A stretch of 64,000 nt of DNA, from positions 367,822 to 431,821 of the forward strand of contig NC_020050.1 in assembly GCF_000317535.1 (NCBI RefSeq). Reading direction: 5' to 3'. Made by a program: the position numbers and the translations under genes. This DNA is from Cylindrospermum stagnale PCC 7417. Lineage in GTDB: Bacteria > Cyanobacteriota > Cyanobacteriia > Cyanobacteriales > Nostocaceae. Positions 29,401 through 36,812 of this stretch are shown here, piece after piece. The notes below the pieces were generated by a model. That model saw nothing but the letters and a program-made list of their open reading frames with translations, had not been told where the DNA came from and did not search any database. Numbering within the stretch: the first letter of the stretch is position 1; the number at the start of each line of letters is the position of its first letter.

Positions 29401-30422
29401 GATTAGGACAAGTTTCTAAAAATCGTTCTTCCTACTGTCAGCAAAGGGTGAACGCACTGCGACAAGAATTATTATCTCGTCACAGTGATATTAAATTTAT
29501 CGACTTTGTAAAATGCTGTCAAACTGAAGATGGAGGTTGGTTTAGAGATAGTCGCGGTTCTAATGATTTCCAGGGGATTACAGCTTTAGCAACTTTTGGA
29601 ATTCCATATCAAAATATTGGTTACTTAGAAGCCCTGTACTTAACCTTGAGACCTAATAGATATTTCCCAACATTAGATATAAATTTGTCTGTTATAGACG
29701 ATTCAGATTTGTTCTCAGAGATATCTAATGATAATGGTTTAGACAATTATATATCAGCACAGGAGCAAGAGTTACAAAATTTTATCAACTGGGCAACTCA
29801 AGCAGAAATTACTCAAGCTATTGGCAGGTTAAGAGTACACAATCGCCCTGAAGAAAAACTTTACTTTTATTTCTGTGCCGATTATGATTTGAGTTTTTTA
29901 GAGTATGAAGTCAAATGCGTACAAGCAGCAGAGATAGCGATTGAAGCTGGTTCTAAAGACGAGCAATCTTGGTGGAAGATTGAAACCGCAGTCAAAGAAC
30001 TTTGGTCTCGAGGACAAAAGATTACTCAACCAGTTATAGCCGAAGCTTCTGGTATCAGTCAGGGTTATATTTCCAAATTAGCAACCGAATTTGGAGGTGG
30101 TTGGAAACAATGGTTAAAAATATTCCTTTCACTATTAAATAGTAATAATAACAAAAGGAATATTTTTGAAGATATAAATGATGATTTGAAAAAAGAGGCT
30201 GAAGCGATAGCCGTAGATTTTATGCCGGGGTGTTTAGAGTTAAAATCTAATGAGGAATTGTTAATAGAACTATTTGCACTAGATAAGCATTTAGATAAAA
30301 AGTTTTGGCAGTATATTTTAACTAAAATGTCGCTTAAAGTGCAGTCTAAACTTATTACTTCTTTAATTTCAATGTTGCCTAAAGTTTGGTATCAGGAATT
30401 GATGGATTTTAGTATATCCTAA
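26412..30422 (+). CDS. plasmid replication protein, CyRepA1-like primase/helicase
   Basis: 1336 residues. The N-terminus has a zinc finger (NPCPVCGNHHGCAIR). A Toprim-like DUF3854 domain follows, with VVILCEGALKSLLTA and IRLMPDAGAV. After a variable insert (about 478-535) there is a helicase-like half: Walker A-like DQSPTGTFKSHDTG, FWDEAMQ, and motif VI-like EITQAIGRLRVHNRP. Near the C-terminus is a helix-turn-helix (VIAEASGISQGYISKLATEF). This layout matches large cyanobacterial plasmid replication proteins called CyRepA1 (family recalled, not searched). Upstream iterons and hairpin support a Rep role. The Walker A is degenerate (TGTFKS). TTGAGTACTCAA-type palindromes lie in frame at 26733-26744 and, as TGAGTACTCA, at 26776-26785. 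Confidence 0.75.
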   Translation: MKRQYTTKRNPCPVCGNHHGCAIRPDNLIECLRSFSQHDAPAGYRFIKPLRNDMGGLFVLDDKSGQIQGEHLYSPQKRADSGQTKRWLSIEERDRQNRLLLDSTVSSLSTQHFSHLQSQRNLSTQEINWLKDLGWVRSWEPGAYPPAGVTSALAGVSPEGKLLGREGIAIAALDPNFHITGFQIATLRTQPKYIWLSGANQGGTGPKLPNGELPLFCWKHPTAKKVKVVILCEGALKSLLTAMFLWRSGQTDIAVIGTAGAARYGEKTLREYLKRLRPQEIRLMPDAGAVLNPHIAKANEDTLQQCRKCRYHLSVGNWGQLETKEQLDIDELLAVSRQNEIKLISTAAYLNCCHIHHQIRQVLKQGYFHLAGDKLIELQPSTDSTENPDLIHQYAKGIEYCRKGGYQVVVNWHNEITTPENFFAQCTEPIQKSLAAVDREWGMLYKLKLWFGRMVERYRPKKGFGQQNSVSSRGLNTDHESLRGVKPCGHSCANLGSVPEASAIDSREAGEQGAGSREQGAGEQGSREQGEREFCTDAGIITNHPGLTSQPDEKKLLSEKRQNSCLPIAPCKVIEYKPGKFPKCGDLQHPPKIIFKKGQRLQVYAEAIAAGWKHILDQSPTGTFKSHDTGTAKPEPLGVGKLWYFTNHARNVTTETIERNYEYLDVRNSGMVWDTTPNGKPYLRWPKNGETPDTQGNCHRSQIFNVLRSKNLDSIEGAENPICATCHLLEACRGVTGPGFGHRYLRQETFKCDRIRAHPDSAPSTNDFDWSTSGVFWDEAMQTVQPVNTITANLRDIDRVIAELMTNSPELNMQLQPMWTILRQCITGEIQQPYYGWNDAGVREILGQSPSNLDEIITEAMEVLQPDLLPLFNSTSKYGVDLGDLPKKMRKQFGNPISELVEKIQVEIVVNWFIPFLQIWGGRIPGAIRIEHGRLSITTRNSRHGAIAKSAKWNVYLDATTKPEYIAWWFDIDPQEILTVEQEITKANNLQIIQITGLGQVSKNRSSYCQQRVNALRQELLSRHSDIKFIDFVKCCQTEDGGWFRDSRGSNDFQGITALATFGIPYQNIGYLEALYLTLRPNRYFPTLDINLSVIDDSDLFSEISNDNGLDNYISAQEQELQNFINWATQAEITQAIGRLRVHNRPEEKLYFYFCADYDLSFLEYEVKCVQAAEIAIEAGSKDEQSWWKIETAVKELWSRGQKITQPVIAEASGISQGYISKLATEFGGGWKQWLKIFLSLLNSNNNKRNIFEDINDDLKKEAEAIAVDFMPGCLELKSNEELLIELFALDKHLDKKFWQYILTKMSLKVQSKLITSLISMLPKVWYQELMDFSIS
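27852..27924 (+). repeat. 73-bp interspersed repeat inserted in frame (rep gene)
   Basis: The same 73-bp unit as at 19001-19073, encoding RGVKPCGHSCANLGSVPEAS. It adds about 24 residues to the Rep protein between the Toprim-like and helicase-like parts. The frame stays open on both sides. Confidence 0.85.
27928..28004 (+). repeat. GGGAGCA-type heptamer minisatellite inside rep
   Basis: About ten tandem units of the GGGAGCA/GGGGAGCA type, encoding a chain such as EQGAGSREQGAGEQGSREQG. It directly follows the 73-bp repeat. Similar GAGCAGGGG strings occur between genes (for example near 54220), so a normally intergenic repeat has expanded inside a gene. Confidence 0.75.
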
Positions 30423-30502
30423 ACTCTTTGCTGGTGTAGGGGTATTGCAACGATTCGGATACCGTTGGCGAAACATTACTTAACATAAAAACAAAGATTT
30501 TG

Positions 30503-30551
30503 CCGTGTAGTACATGGAGGGGGTGATTCTCCTTTTCCGTGTAATACATGA
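30503..30551 (+). promoter_or_regulatory. two palindromic operator-like sites upstream of the IS1182 transposase
   Basis: CCGTGTAGTACATGG (30503-30517) and CCGTGTAATACATGA (30537-30551) match the 15-bp motif found before and inside the RHH genes at 34418 and 45882. They lie 68-116 bp upstream of the transposase ATG, so the RHH protein may control transposase expression (inference). Confidence 0.5.
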
Positions 30552-30618
30552 AGAGAAAAAATTAAGTTAACTGCCTCAATTATCAATAAACTAGAAGAAA
30601 TACCTTTGGAGGCAGTAT

Positions 30619-32271
30619 ATGTGCTTACATCCCTCAGAAATTCCTCCTATTCCCGATGAAACAGTACGTGTAGCTAGGGCCGCATTTCCAAAAGGTAATT
30701 TATATATGCGCTTGCGTGATGAACTTGGGGTGTTTTATCAGGATGAAGATTTCGCATCACTTTATCCACAACGAGGTCAGCCAGCACAAGCACCTTGGCG
30801 GTTAGCGATGATACTGGTGATGCAATATTTAGAGAATTTCTCTGATAGACAAGCAGCGCAAGCAGTACAAGGGCGGATTGATTGGAAATATGCTTTGTCG
30901 TTAGAGTTAACAGACCCAGGTTTTGACTTTAGTGTTTTGAGTGAATTTCGTGACCGATTAATAACAGGTAGTGTCGAGCAGCAAATACTAGACTTGATGC
31001 TGTCGAAATTTCAGGAACTCAAACTACTGTCAGTAAGAGGAAAACAACGTACAGATTCAACTCATATACTAGCTGTAGTCAGGGAGCTAACCAGACTGGA
31101 ACATTTGGGGGAAACCCTGCGGTATGCCTTAAATGCTGTAGCTGAAGTCGCACCCATTTGGTTAAAATCGCTAGCTCCAGCCGAGTGGTATGACCGCTAT
31201 AGCAAACGCCTTGAAGACTCTTGGCTGCCTAAAACACCTGCTGAACGAGAAGCATTAGCCGAGATCATAGGTGCAGATGGTTTTCATTTACTCGATAACA
31301 TCTATTCCCAAACTTCCCCCATCGCACTGCGACAGCTGCCAGCCGTAGAAGTTTTGCGTCAAGTTTGGTTACAGCAATACTACGCGCCAACAGACAAGAT
31401 TCAGTTACACAGTGACAAAGATGGACCACCCGGAGCAGTGCGAATTCGTTCTCCCTATGACGAAGATGGCCGTAACAGTACCAAACGCACCACCAACTGG
31501 ACAGGTTACAAAGTGCATTTGACAGAAAGTTGTGATGAAGATTCACCACACATTATCACTCATGTAGAGACAACTGTTGCTACAACTCAAGACGTAACAG
31601 TTGTTCCCTCAATTCACCAAGCTTTGGGAGAAAAAGACCTTTTGCCTCAACAGCACTTGGTTGACCAAGCATACACATCAGCACAATTACTTTCTAGCTC
31701 AAAGCGAGACTACAACATTGACTTGTTGGGGCCAGTAGCCCTGAATGTTGGATGGCAAGCAAAAGCAGGTTTTGGATTTGATTTATCTCACTTTCAAATA
31801 GATTGGCAGCAGAAAGCGGTCTATTGTCCTCAAGGTAAGCGTAGCTACCTTTGGAAAAAGAATAAAAGTGTTTACGGTAAACCTGTAATTTACGTTGAGT
31901 TTCGGCAGCGTGATTGTCTAGCTTGTCCGGTTCGGAATCAATGTACTCGTGCAAAAACAAATCCTCGTGGGTTAACTATACAGGCGCAATCCGATTATGA
32001 AGCTCTTCAAAAAGCCAGAGAGCGACAAAAAACCGAAGAGTTTCAAAAGCAGTATGCACTACGCTCTGGCATTGAAGGAACTATCTCTCAAGGAATCCGA
32101 GCATTTGAATTGCGCGATTGTCGTTATATTGGGCTGGCTAAAACTCATCTACAACATATTCTGACGGCTGCTGCTATCAATCTCAGTCGAGTTTTCGCAT
32201 GGTTAGAGGAGAAGCCACGGGCTAAAACTCGCTCCTCACACTTTGCCAGATTGGTGGATTTTACTGTGTGA
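30619..32271 (+). CDS. IS1182-family transposase
   Basis: 550 residues from ATG 30619, with GGAGG 6 bp upstream. The N-terminal domain (MCLHPSEIPPIPDETVRVAR, then PWRLAMILVMQYLENFSDRQ) and the DDE domain (RTDSTHILAV; VDQAYTSAQLL; the C-terminal LRSGIEGTISQGIRAFELRD) follow IS1182 order. A cysteine motif (CLACPVRNQC) precedes the last acidic block. It appears intact. A second copy, at 43813-45763, retains only the part from about residue 242 and carries a stop codon. Confidence 0.9.
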   Translation: MCLHPSEIPPIPDETVRVARAAFPKGNLYMRLRDELGVFYQDEDFASLYPQRGQPAQAPWRLAMILVMQYLENFSDRQAAQAVQGRIDWKYALSLELTDPGFDFSVLSEFRDRLITGSVEQQILDLMLSKFQELKLLSVRGKQRTDSTHILAVVRELTRLEHLGETLRYALNAVAEVAPIWLKSLAPAEWYDRYSKRLEDSWLPKTPAEREALAEIIGADGFHLLDNIYSQTSPIALRQLPAVEVLRQVWLQQYYAPTDKIQLHSDKDGPPGAVRIRSPYDEDGRNSTKRTTNWTGYKVHLTESCDEDSPHIITHVETTVATTQDVTVVPSIHQALGEKDLLPQQHLVDQAYTSAQLLSSSKRDYNIDLLGPVALNVGWQAKAGFGFDLSHFQIDWQQKAVYCPQGKRSYLWKKNKSVYGKPVIYVEFRQRDCLACPVRNQCTRAKTNPRGLTIQAQSDYEALQKARERQKTEEFQKQYALRSGIEGTISQGIRAFELRDCRYIGLAKTHLQHILTAAAINLSRVFAWLEEKPRAKTRSSHFARLVDFTV

Positions 32272-32316
32272 CAGAAAATACCAATTTAGCTGTTTACTTA
32301 TCAATAAGATTTAATT

Positions 32317-34335
32317 GGGAGCAATGCGATTTTGTGAGGTGAGTCCAAACGGAGAGCGATTCCTACGGAGCGCTGAGTGCAGGGCACCCCGTTAGGGATA
32401 CGCTATCGCTAATCTTATTCCTCAGTACATAAATATATTAAATACATATCAATTAGTATTAATACTAAAAAATCAGAATACCTGGCGATGGCTCCGCCCG
32501 TGGCAGGCATCGGTGTGAAATCATGATTCAATATTAATAATAATCATCGTTATTGTATATTTTTCTTAGGCATAAAAAAAGGTATAATTCCCTTTTAGTA
32601 ATAGTTTTGAAACAGGGAATACATACCTTGATGGAAAAAAATATATATGCAATTTTAGATTTAACCAAATCCTTGGAAGATTTTAAAGAGAATATTGCGA
32701 AACTTTTAGAATTGACTGATGTCCAAGAATGGGATGGGCGAATTGTTAAAGAAAGAGAACAAAAAATTAGAGATGCTTCCCTTATTTTGGCGGGTCAATG
32801 TATCGCCTTATTTTTATATAATCTTTCTTCTTCTCAAGAAGCTCTTGATACAGCAATAAATCAAACCCAAGGCTGGTGGAACCCTAAAACTCATAGGCAT
32901 GGGCTGAGAAAAAGACAAATATTAACGGTCGGAAATGTTTTAGTAACTTTAAACCTACCATATGTAGTAACAAGAACTGAGAAAAATGAGAAAAATAAAT
33001 CCTCTGGTCAAGGCTTCTGTCCATTTTTAAAATGGTTGGGGATGGAAGAAGGTTTAACACCATTAGTTTGGTCAACTATCACTCAATATGGTGCAATTTC
33101 TGGTTCATTTGAAGCTGCCTGTACATTTCTAATCGGTTGGGGAATTAATGTAAGTTTAAAGCGTATTGAACGGCTCACATATAAGTTTGGTAAAATCGGA
33201 ATCAACCTTCGTCAATCGAAAATATTGAATCGAAAAAGCGGAAATTTGCCCAGTGGTAATTTCCTTAAAGGACAGAGAGTTGTAATCGCGGCAGATGGTG
33301 GCAGAACAAAAATTAGAATTAATAAAAAAGGAAGGAGAAATTCAAAAACAAACCGTCATGGCTTTACAGGCACATGGATTGAGCCAAAGTTACTAACAAT
33401 TTATGTAGTTGATGAACAAGGTAAAAAAGTTAAAAATTCTGAAATTCCTATCACTAATGATGGAACATATAGTGACTATAAAGTATTTTTAGATATTTTA
33501 GAAATGCATCTGGTTAGTTTGGGAATTAGCCAAGCAAAGCAAGTTTTATTAATCGCAGACGGAGCCGAATGGATCTGGATACATATTCCGACACTTCTAA
33601 AACGCTTGGGATGTCCAACTGAAACTTATGAATTATTTGATTTTTATCATGTTACAGAACATTTACAAACTTTTGCAGATGTTGCTTTTAGTGATGATAA
33701 AGAACGTAAAGATTGGTTTAATAAAGCACGAAAAACTTTAAAGCAAGGTAATGCTCTTACCTTAATGAAGCAGATGGATGAATTTATTTTAAAAACTACT
33801 GGAGAGCGTTGCAAAACTATGGTTTCTCAAAGAGATTACCTTTTACGTGCGTATCGTGAAGGACGTTTGAATTATGCCAAAATGTTAGAAAAAAAACTGC
33901 CAATTGGTAGTGGTGCGATTGAGAGCTTAATTCGCCAAGTTGTTAATTTAAGGATGAAAGGTAATAGTAAATTTTGGTTAAAAGAAAATGCAGAAATTAT
34001 ATTACATCTACGCTGTCAATGGATGGCTGGTAGTTGGAATAATTTTGGTGATTCAATTTTAACTTCTTTCATTAAACCAAAAACTGTTGGATGAATTTTA
34101 TACTTGAGGCAGCTTCTTGTCAAACTTTTTGTCACAAAAAATACTTTAATCTGTCATTATTTAATTAGACAATTTATTTAGATAAGAATCAAAATATTAA
34201 CTATCATAGCTTTTGGGTATATCTCCAAAGGATAAATTGTCGTAAAAACACTTGAATTTTTAGTGCTTTAATTTGCTTTTGGTCTCAGTATTTAAATTAG
34301 CGATCGCTGCCACCTCACAAAATCGCATTGCTCCC
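32317..34335 (+). mobile_element. ISKra4-like insertion sequence with 9-bp target duplication
   Basis: The 25-bp perfect terminal inverted repeats begin GGGAGCAATGCGATTTTGTG. They are flanked by GATTTAATT on both sides (32308-32316 and 34336-34344). The element is 2019 bp and encodes one transposase. It separated the IS1182 transposase from its RHH neighbour. A solitary copy of the end sequence lies at 55690-55714. Confidence 0.9.
32631..34094 (+). CDS. ISKra4-like transposase
   Basis: 487 residues from ATG 32631 (MEKNIYAILDLTKSLEDFKE). The open frame extends upstream to 32553, so the exact start is uncertain. Features: GIHTLMEKN lead-in, CFNG-free N-terminal helical domain, VVIAADGGRTKIRIN (first Asp), VLLIADGAEWIW (second Asp) and the C-terminal LPIGSGAIESLIRQVVNLR with catalytic Glu. 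This is the DDE arrangement of ISKra4-type enzymes. It appears uninterrupted and, with intact ends and target duplication, may still be mobile. Confidence 0.8.
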   Translation: MEKNIYAILDLTKSLEDFKENIAKLLELTDVQEWDGRIVKEREQKIRDASLILAGQCIALFLYNLSSSQEALDTAINQTQGWWNPKTHRHGLRKRQILTVGNVLVTLNLPYVVTRTEKNEKNKSSGQGFCPFLKWLGMEEGLTPLVWSTITQYGAISGSFEAACTFLIGWGINVSLKRIERLTYKFGKIGINLRQSKILNRKSGNLPSGNFLKGQRVVIAADGGRTKIRINKKGRRNSKTNRHGFTGTWIEPKLLTIYVVDEQGKKVKNSEIPITNDGTYSDYKVFLDILEMHLVSLGISQAKQVLLIADGAEWIWIHIPTLLKRLGCPTETYELFDFYHVTEHLQTFADVAFSDDKERKDWFNKARKTLKQGNALTLMKQMDEFILKTTGERCKTMVSQRDYLLRAYREGRLNYAKMLEKKLPIGSGAIESLIRQVVNLRMKGNSKFWLKENAEIILHLRCQWMAGSWNNFGDSILTSFIKPKTVG

Positions 34336-34350
34336 GATTTAATTCTGCTT

Positions 34351-34409
34351 CCGTGTATTACATGGAAAAGAATTGATATTTTAAGTTACATTGACGATGT
34401 AATACACGG
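34351..34409 (+). promoter_or_regulatory. operator-like palindromes upstream of RHH gene 1
   Basis: CCGTGTATTACATGG (34351-34365) and CGATGTAATACACGG (34395-34409) lie just before the RHH start at 34418. The same pair, with the same spacing, precedes RHH gene 2. The second site ends 8 bp before the ATG, where binding would block expression. Confidence 0.6.
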
Positions 34410-34417
34410 TTGAGTTT

Positions 34418-34822
34418 ATGTTGAAACGCGATATTCAGGGAAAGTTTACACTCAAGAATGATGATTATCGTGAGGTTCGTTCTTTGCGACTGACTGATGA
34501 TACCTGGAAAGCACTTGGTATTGCTTCTGAATGCTTAGGCTTCTCCAGGGCTGACTATTTAGAACACATTGTTAGGCATAATGCTCTACCGAGTATTACA
34601 CGGAGAGACTCCGATTTTTTAGCTCCCACTCCTCCAGAACCTCAACCAGGTATTACACTGAATCAGGAGTCTCATCACACGCTCAGACTTTCAGAACTGG
34701 AAATTTTACGTGACCGTGTTTTGTCTGAACTGAAGTTGGGGAATCTTGCGTCTGGGTATAAAATTGCTCATAAGGCTCTCAATCGTTTCATTACTGAACT
34801 AACCAGCAAACCAACCAGCTAG
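34418..34822 (+). CDS. RHH DNA-binding protein 1, with operator-like sites inside its gene
   Basis: 134 residues. Residues about 12-52 (DDYREVRSLRLTDDTWKALG, then FSRADYLEHIVR) fit a ribbon-helix-helix domain. The tail holds PSITRRD and PGITLNQ, encoded by CCGAGTATTACACGG (34589-34603) and CCAGGTATTACACTG (34646-34660), close copies of the upstream palindrome. A conserved C-terminal helix (LEILRDRVLSELKLG) follows. The paralogue at 45882 has the same plan. Autoregulation and control of the neighbouring IS1182 transposase are the simplest readings (inference). Confidence 0.75.
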   Translation: MLKRDIQGKFTLKNDDYREVRSLRLTDDTWKALGIASECLGFSRADYLEHIVRHNALPSITRRDSDFLAPTPPEPQPGITLNQESHHTLRLSELEILRDRVLSELKLGNLASGYKIAHKALNRFITELTSKPTS

Positions 34823-35038
34823 TATGCTGCTTTTCCGAATTCGCCAACGGTATCCATATCCCGGCTGAACCCCAAGTAGCGATGGGCACTCAGCCCGCCG
34901 GAGGCGATGGCGCGGAGCGCCCGCTAAAAGCGATCGCTTATTTTTCAGGCAATACGCGCAAGCAACCGCGTTATCAAAAGGGTTTCGCTTTTAGAATAAA
35001 TATGTTTGTTGTTAACCCTACTTTCAAGAGCAACAGTT

Positions 35039-35293
35039 ATGCAAAGTATAAAAATACGCCAGTATATAGGACAAGATGGCATTTTACATTTAGAAATCCC
35101 GGTGGGATTGCAGGATAAAGAAATAGAAGTAATGGTGATTTATCAGCCAATTGAAGCAGCAACACCCACAAAAACACCAGAAGAATTAGGCTGGCCTCCT
35201 GGTTTTTTTGAGCGGACTTATGGCAGTTGTCAGGATGATCCTATTGTCATTGATTCTGAGGGTAATTTTGAAGTACGGGAAGAAATTGTGTGA
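35039..35293 (+). CDS. VapB-like antitoxin
   Basis: 84 residues from ATG 35039 (MQSIKIRQYIGQDGILHLEI); the open frame starts earlier, at 35006. The N-terminal part resembles small antitoxins with a beta-rich DNA-binding fold. The C-terminal part (TPEELGWPPGFFERTYGSCQ) is typical of cyanobacterial antitoxins that wrap PIN toxins. The stop overlaps the GTG start of vapC by 3 bases, so translational coupling is expected. The antitoxin call rests mainly on this pairing. Confidence 0.75.
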   Translation: MQSIKIRQYIGQDGILHLEIPVGLQDKEIEVMVIYQPIEAATPTKTPEELGWPPGFFERTYGSCQDDPIVIDSEGNFEVREEIV

Positions 35294-35691
35294 GGTATTT
35301 ACTGGATACTAATGTTTGCGCTCGTTATCTCAATGGTAGGTCACTGGCAATTCGTGAGCGTCTACGAGCAACAAATTTTGCAGATATTGCAGTGTGTTCT
35401 GTGGTCAAAGGGGAGTTATTTTATGGAGCAATGAGAAGCAATAATCCTGAAAGAACGCTAGCGAGACAGCAAGAGTTTCTCAATCTGTTTGTTTCGCTGC
35501 CGTTTGATGATTCGGCTGCATTCATTTACGGAAGAATTCGAGCGGATTTGGCAGCTAATGGGACTCCTATTGGCCCCAATGATTTCCAAATAGCAGCTAT
35601 TGCGATGGTGAATAACTTGATATTAGTTACGCATAATACGCGGGAATTTAGTCGCGTGAATGGCTTGCAAATTGAGGATTGGGAGGAATAA
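35290..35691 (+). CDS. vapC: VapC PIN-domain ribonuclease toxin
   Basis: 133 residues starting at GTG 35290 (VRYLLDTNVCARYLNG). The PIN-domain acidic residues are present: D6 in LLDTN, E42 in KGELFYGA and D98 in GPNDFQIAA, with THNTREF near the end. VapC toxins are Mg-dependent RNases, often cutting tRNA or rRNA, and are neutralised by the antitoxin encoded just upstream. The pair would favour plasmid retention. Length and motifs look intact. Confidence 0.9.
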   Translation: MRYLLDTNVCARYLNGRSLAIRERLRATNFADIAVCSVVKGELFYGAMRSNNPERTLARQQEFLNLFVSLPFDDSAAFIYGRIRADLAANGTPIGPNDFQIAAIAMVNNLILVTHNTREFSRVNGLQIEDWEE

Positions 35692-36255
35692 AATTGAGTA
35701 AACAAAAATATCCAGAACGTAGAAAGGGTTTCATTAAAGTTATCCTTTCATTGGCGGTTCCTTATCTTTTCATTGGCGGGTCCTTATCCAAAATCGAAGG
35801 AGTTAGATGCGTTAAAAAAGGACGCGCTTTCTCGGCAGAAACCAATATCTATCTTGGGTGAAAACGAGATTCTAAAAGCCGCCCTCAAGCGATGTTCCGC
35901 CAATTTTGGACAGGTTTTTCCCAAGGCTGCACCACTGTCAGACATTTATCACTTCGTAACTGTTGCGGCTCGCAAACATAAACGCTCCGGCTTGCAAACA
36001 AGAAAATTGTTGGCTCAAATTAAGGGTCTTGTCCACTTTTGGTGATCATGTTTGGGGATATCAGTTTAAGCGATCGCAACAGATAGATTTCCTTTTAGCC
36101 TATAGTGATAGAACGAACGCCTCATTAGTTGAGCATGGTATCAACAAATCAAAAAAAGCTAGAATGAGGATGAAACGCCTATATTGCTTGTGTAATCAAG
36201 TTTTTAGGTAATAAGACGAAAAAGTAGTTGAGAATCAAACACTCAGAACCTAGTA
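35692..36255 (+). other. gap after vapC with uncertain coding fragments
   Basis: A TTG-started frame (35694-35861, MSKQKYPERRKGFIKVILSL) and another frame (to 36045, ending KHKRSGLQTRKLLAQIKG) overlap here. Neither has a recognisable domain. A near-direct repeat, TTCATTGGCGGTTCCTTATC, occurs twice near 35750-35790. This may be a degraded gene; I cannot assign it. Confidence 0.3.
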
Positions 36256-36812
36256 ACCTAAGTTGCTAGTTATTATAATCTAATTATTAATAATTGTTGA
36301 TTCTTGTATAAATACGCAAGATAGCTCAAGAGCTACAATACTGTGCAACTCCCAATACTTAACTATTATCAGATATAAAAATTACCGAATTAAATAAATG
36401 CTTTTTGAATAGTAAATGCAAAAATAAATGCTTGTACTTTCAGTAGAAATCCTTCATACGTAACCGCATGGATAAATTTTGGAAATGGACAAGTGATACT
36501 GCTAAATACTGTTTCAATATAATGCCGAGTATGTTGTTTAACATATTGATTCCAAGGCAAGTCTTTACGTTTGGAATTCTTTTTCCGCATGACTTCTAAA
36601 GAAAATTCACTTGTTTCTTCTACGTCATCCTCAATATGATAATCAGTATAACCTGCATCAACGTAAATCTCGCTACCAGGTAGTAAATTTAGAGGTAAAG
36701 CATTTAAATCACGGACATCGTTAGCGGCTCCAGGCATAAACACAAATTCAACAGGAATACCATCATTTGTGCTAATTAAGTGAACTTTCACGCCGTAAAA
36801 ATACCTTTTTTT

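Larger units (their letters stand above)
30456..34855 (+). mobile_element. IS1182 transposase + RHH regulator unit, copy 1
   Basis: GGATACCGTTGGCGAA at 30458-30473 is repeated in inverted form at 34840-34855. Between them lie the IS1182 transposase, a later ISKra4-like insertion and an RHH gene. Copy 2 (43813-46344) has the same order and the same right-hand motif, but its left end is lost. A related motif pair bounds the foldback element at 59129-59229, so these 16-mers may belong to a host repeat rather than being true IS ends. Confidence 0.4.

Noticed and set aside
34882..35118. 78-codon open frame before the antitoxin gene
   Set aside because: Overlaps a repeat-rich segment and the real antitoxin start; composition not protein-like.
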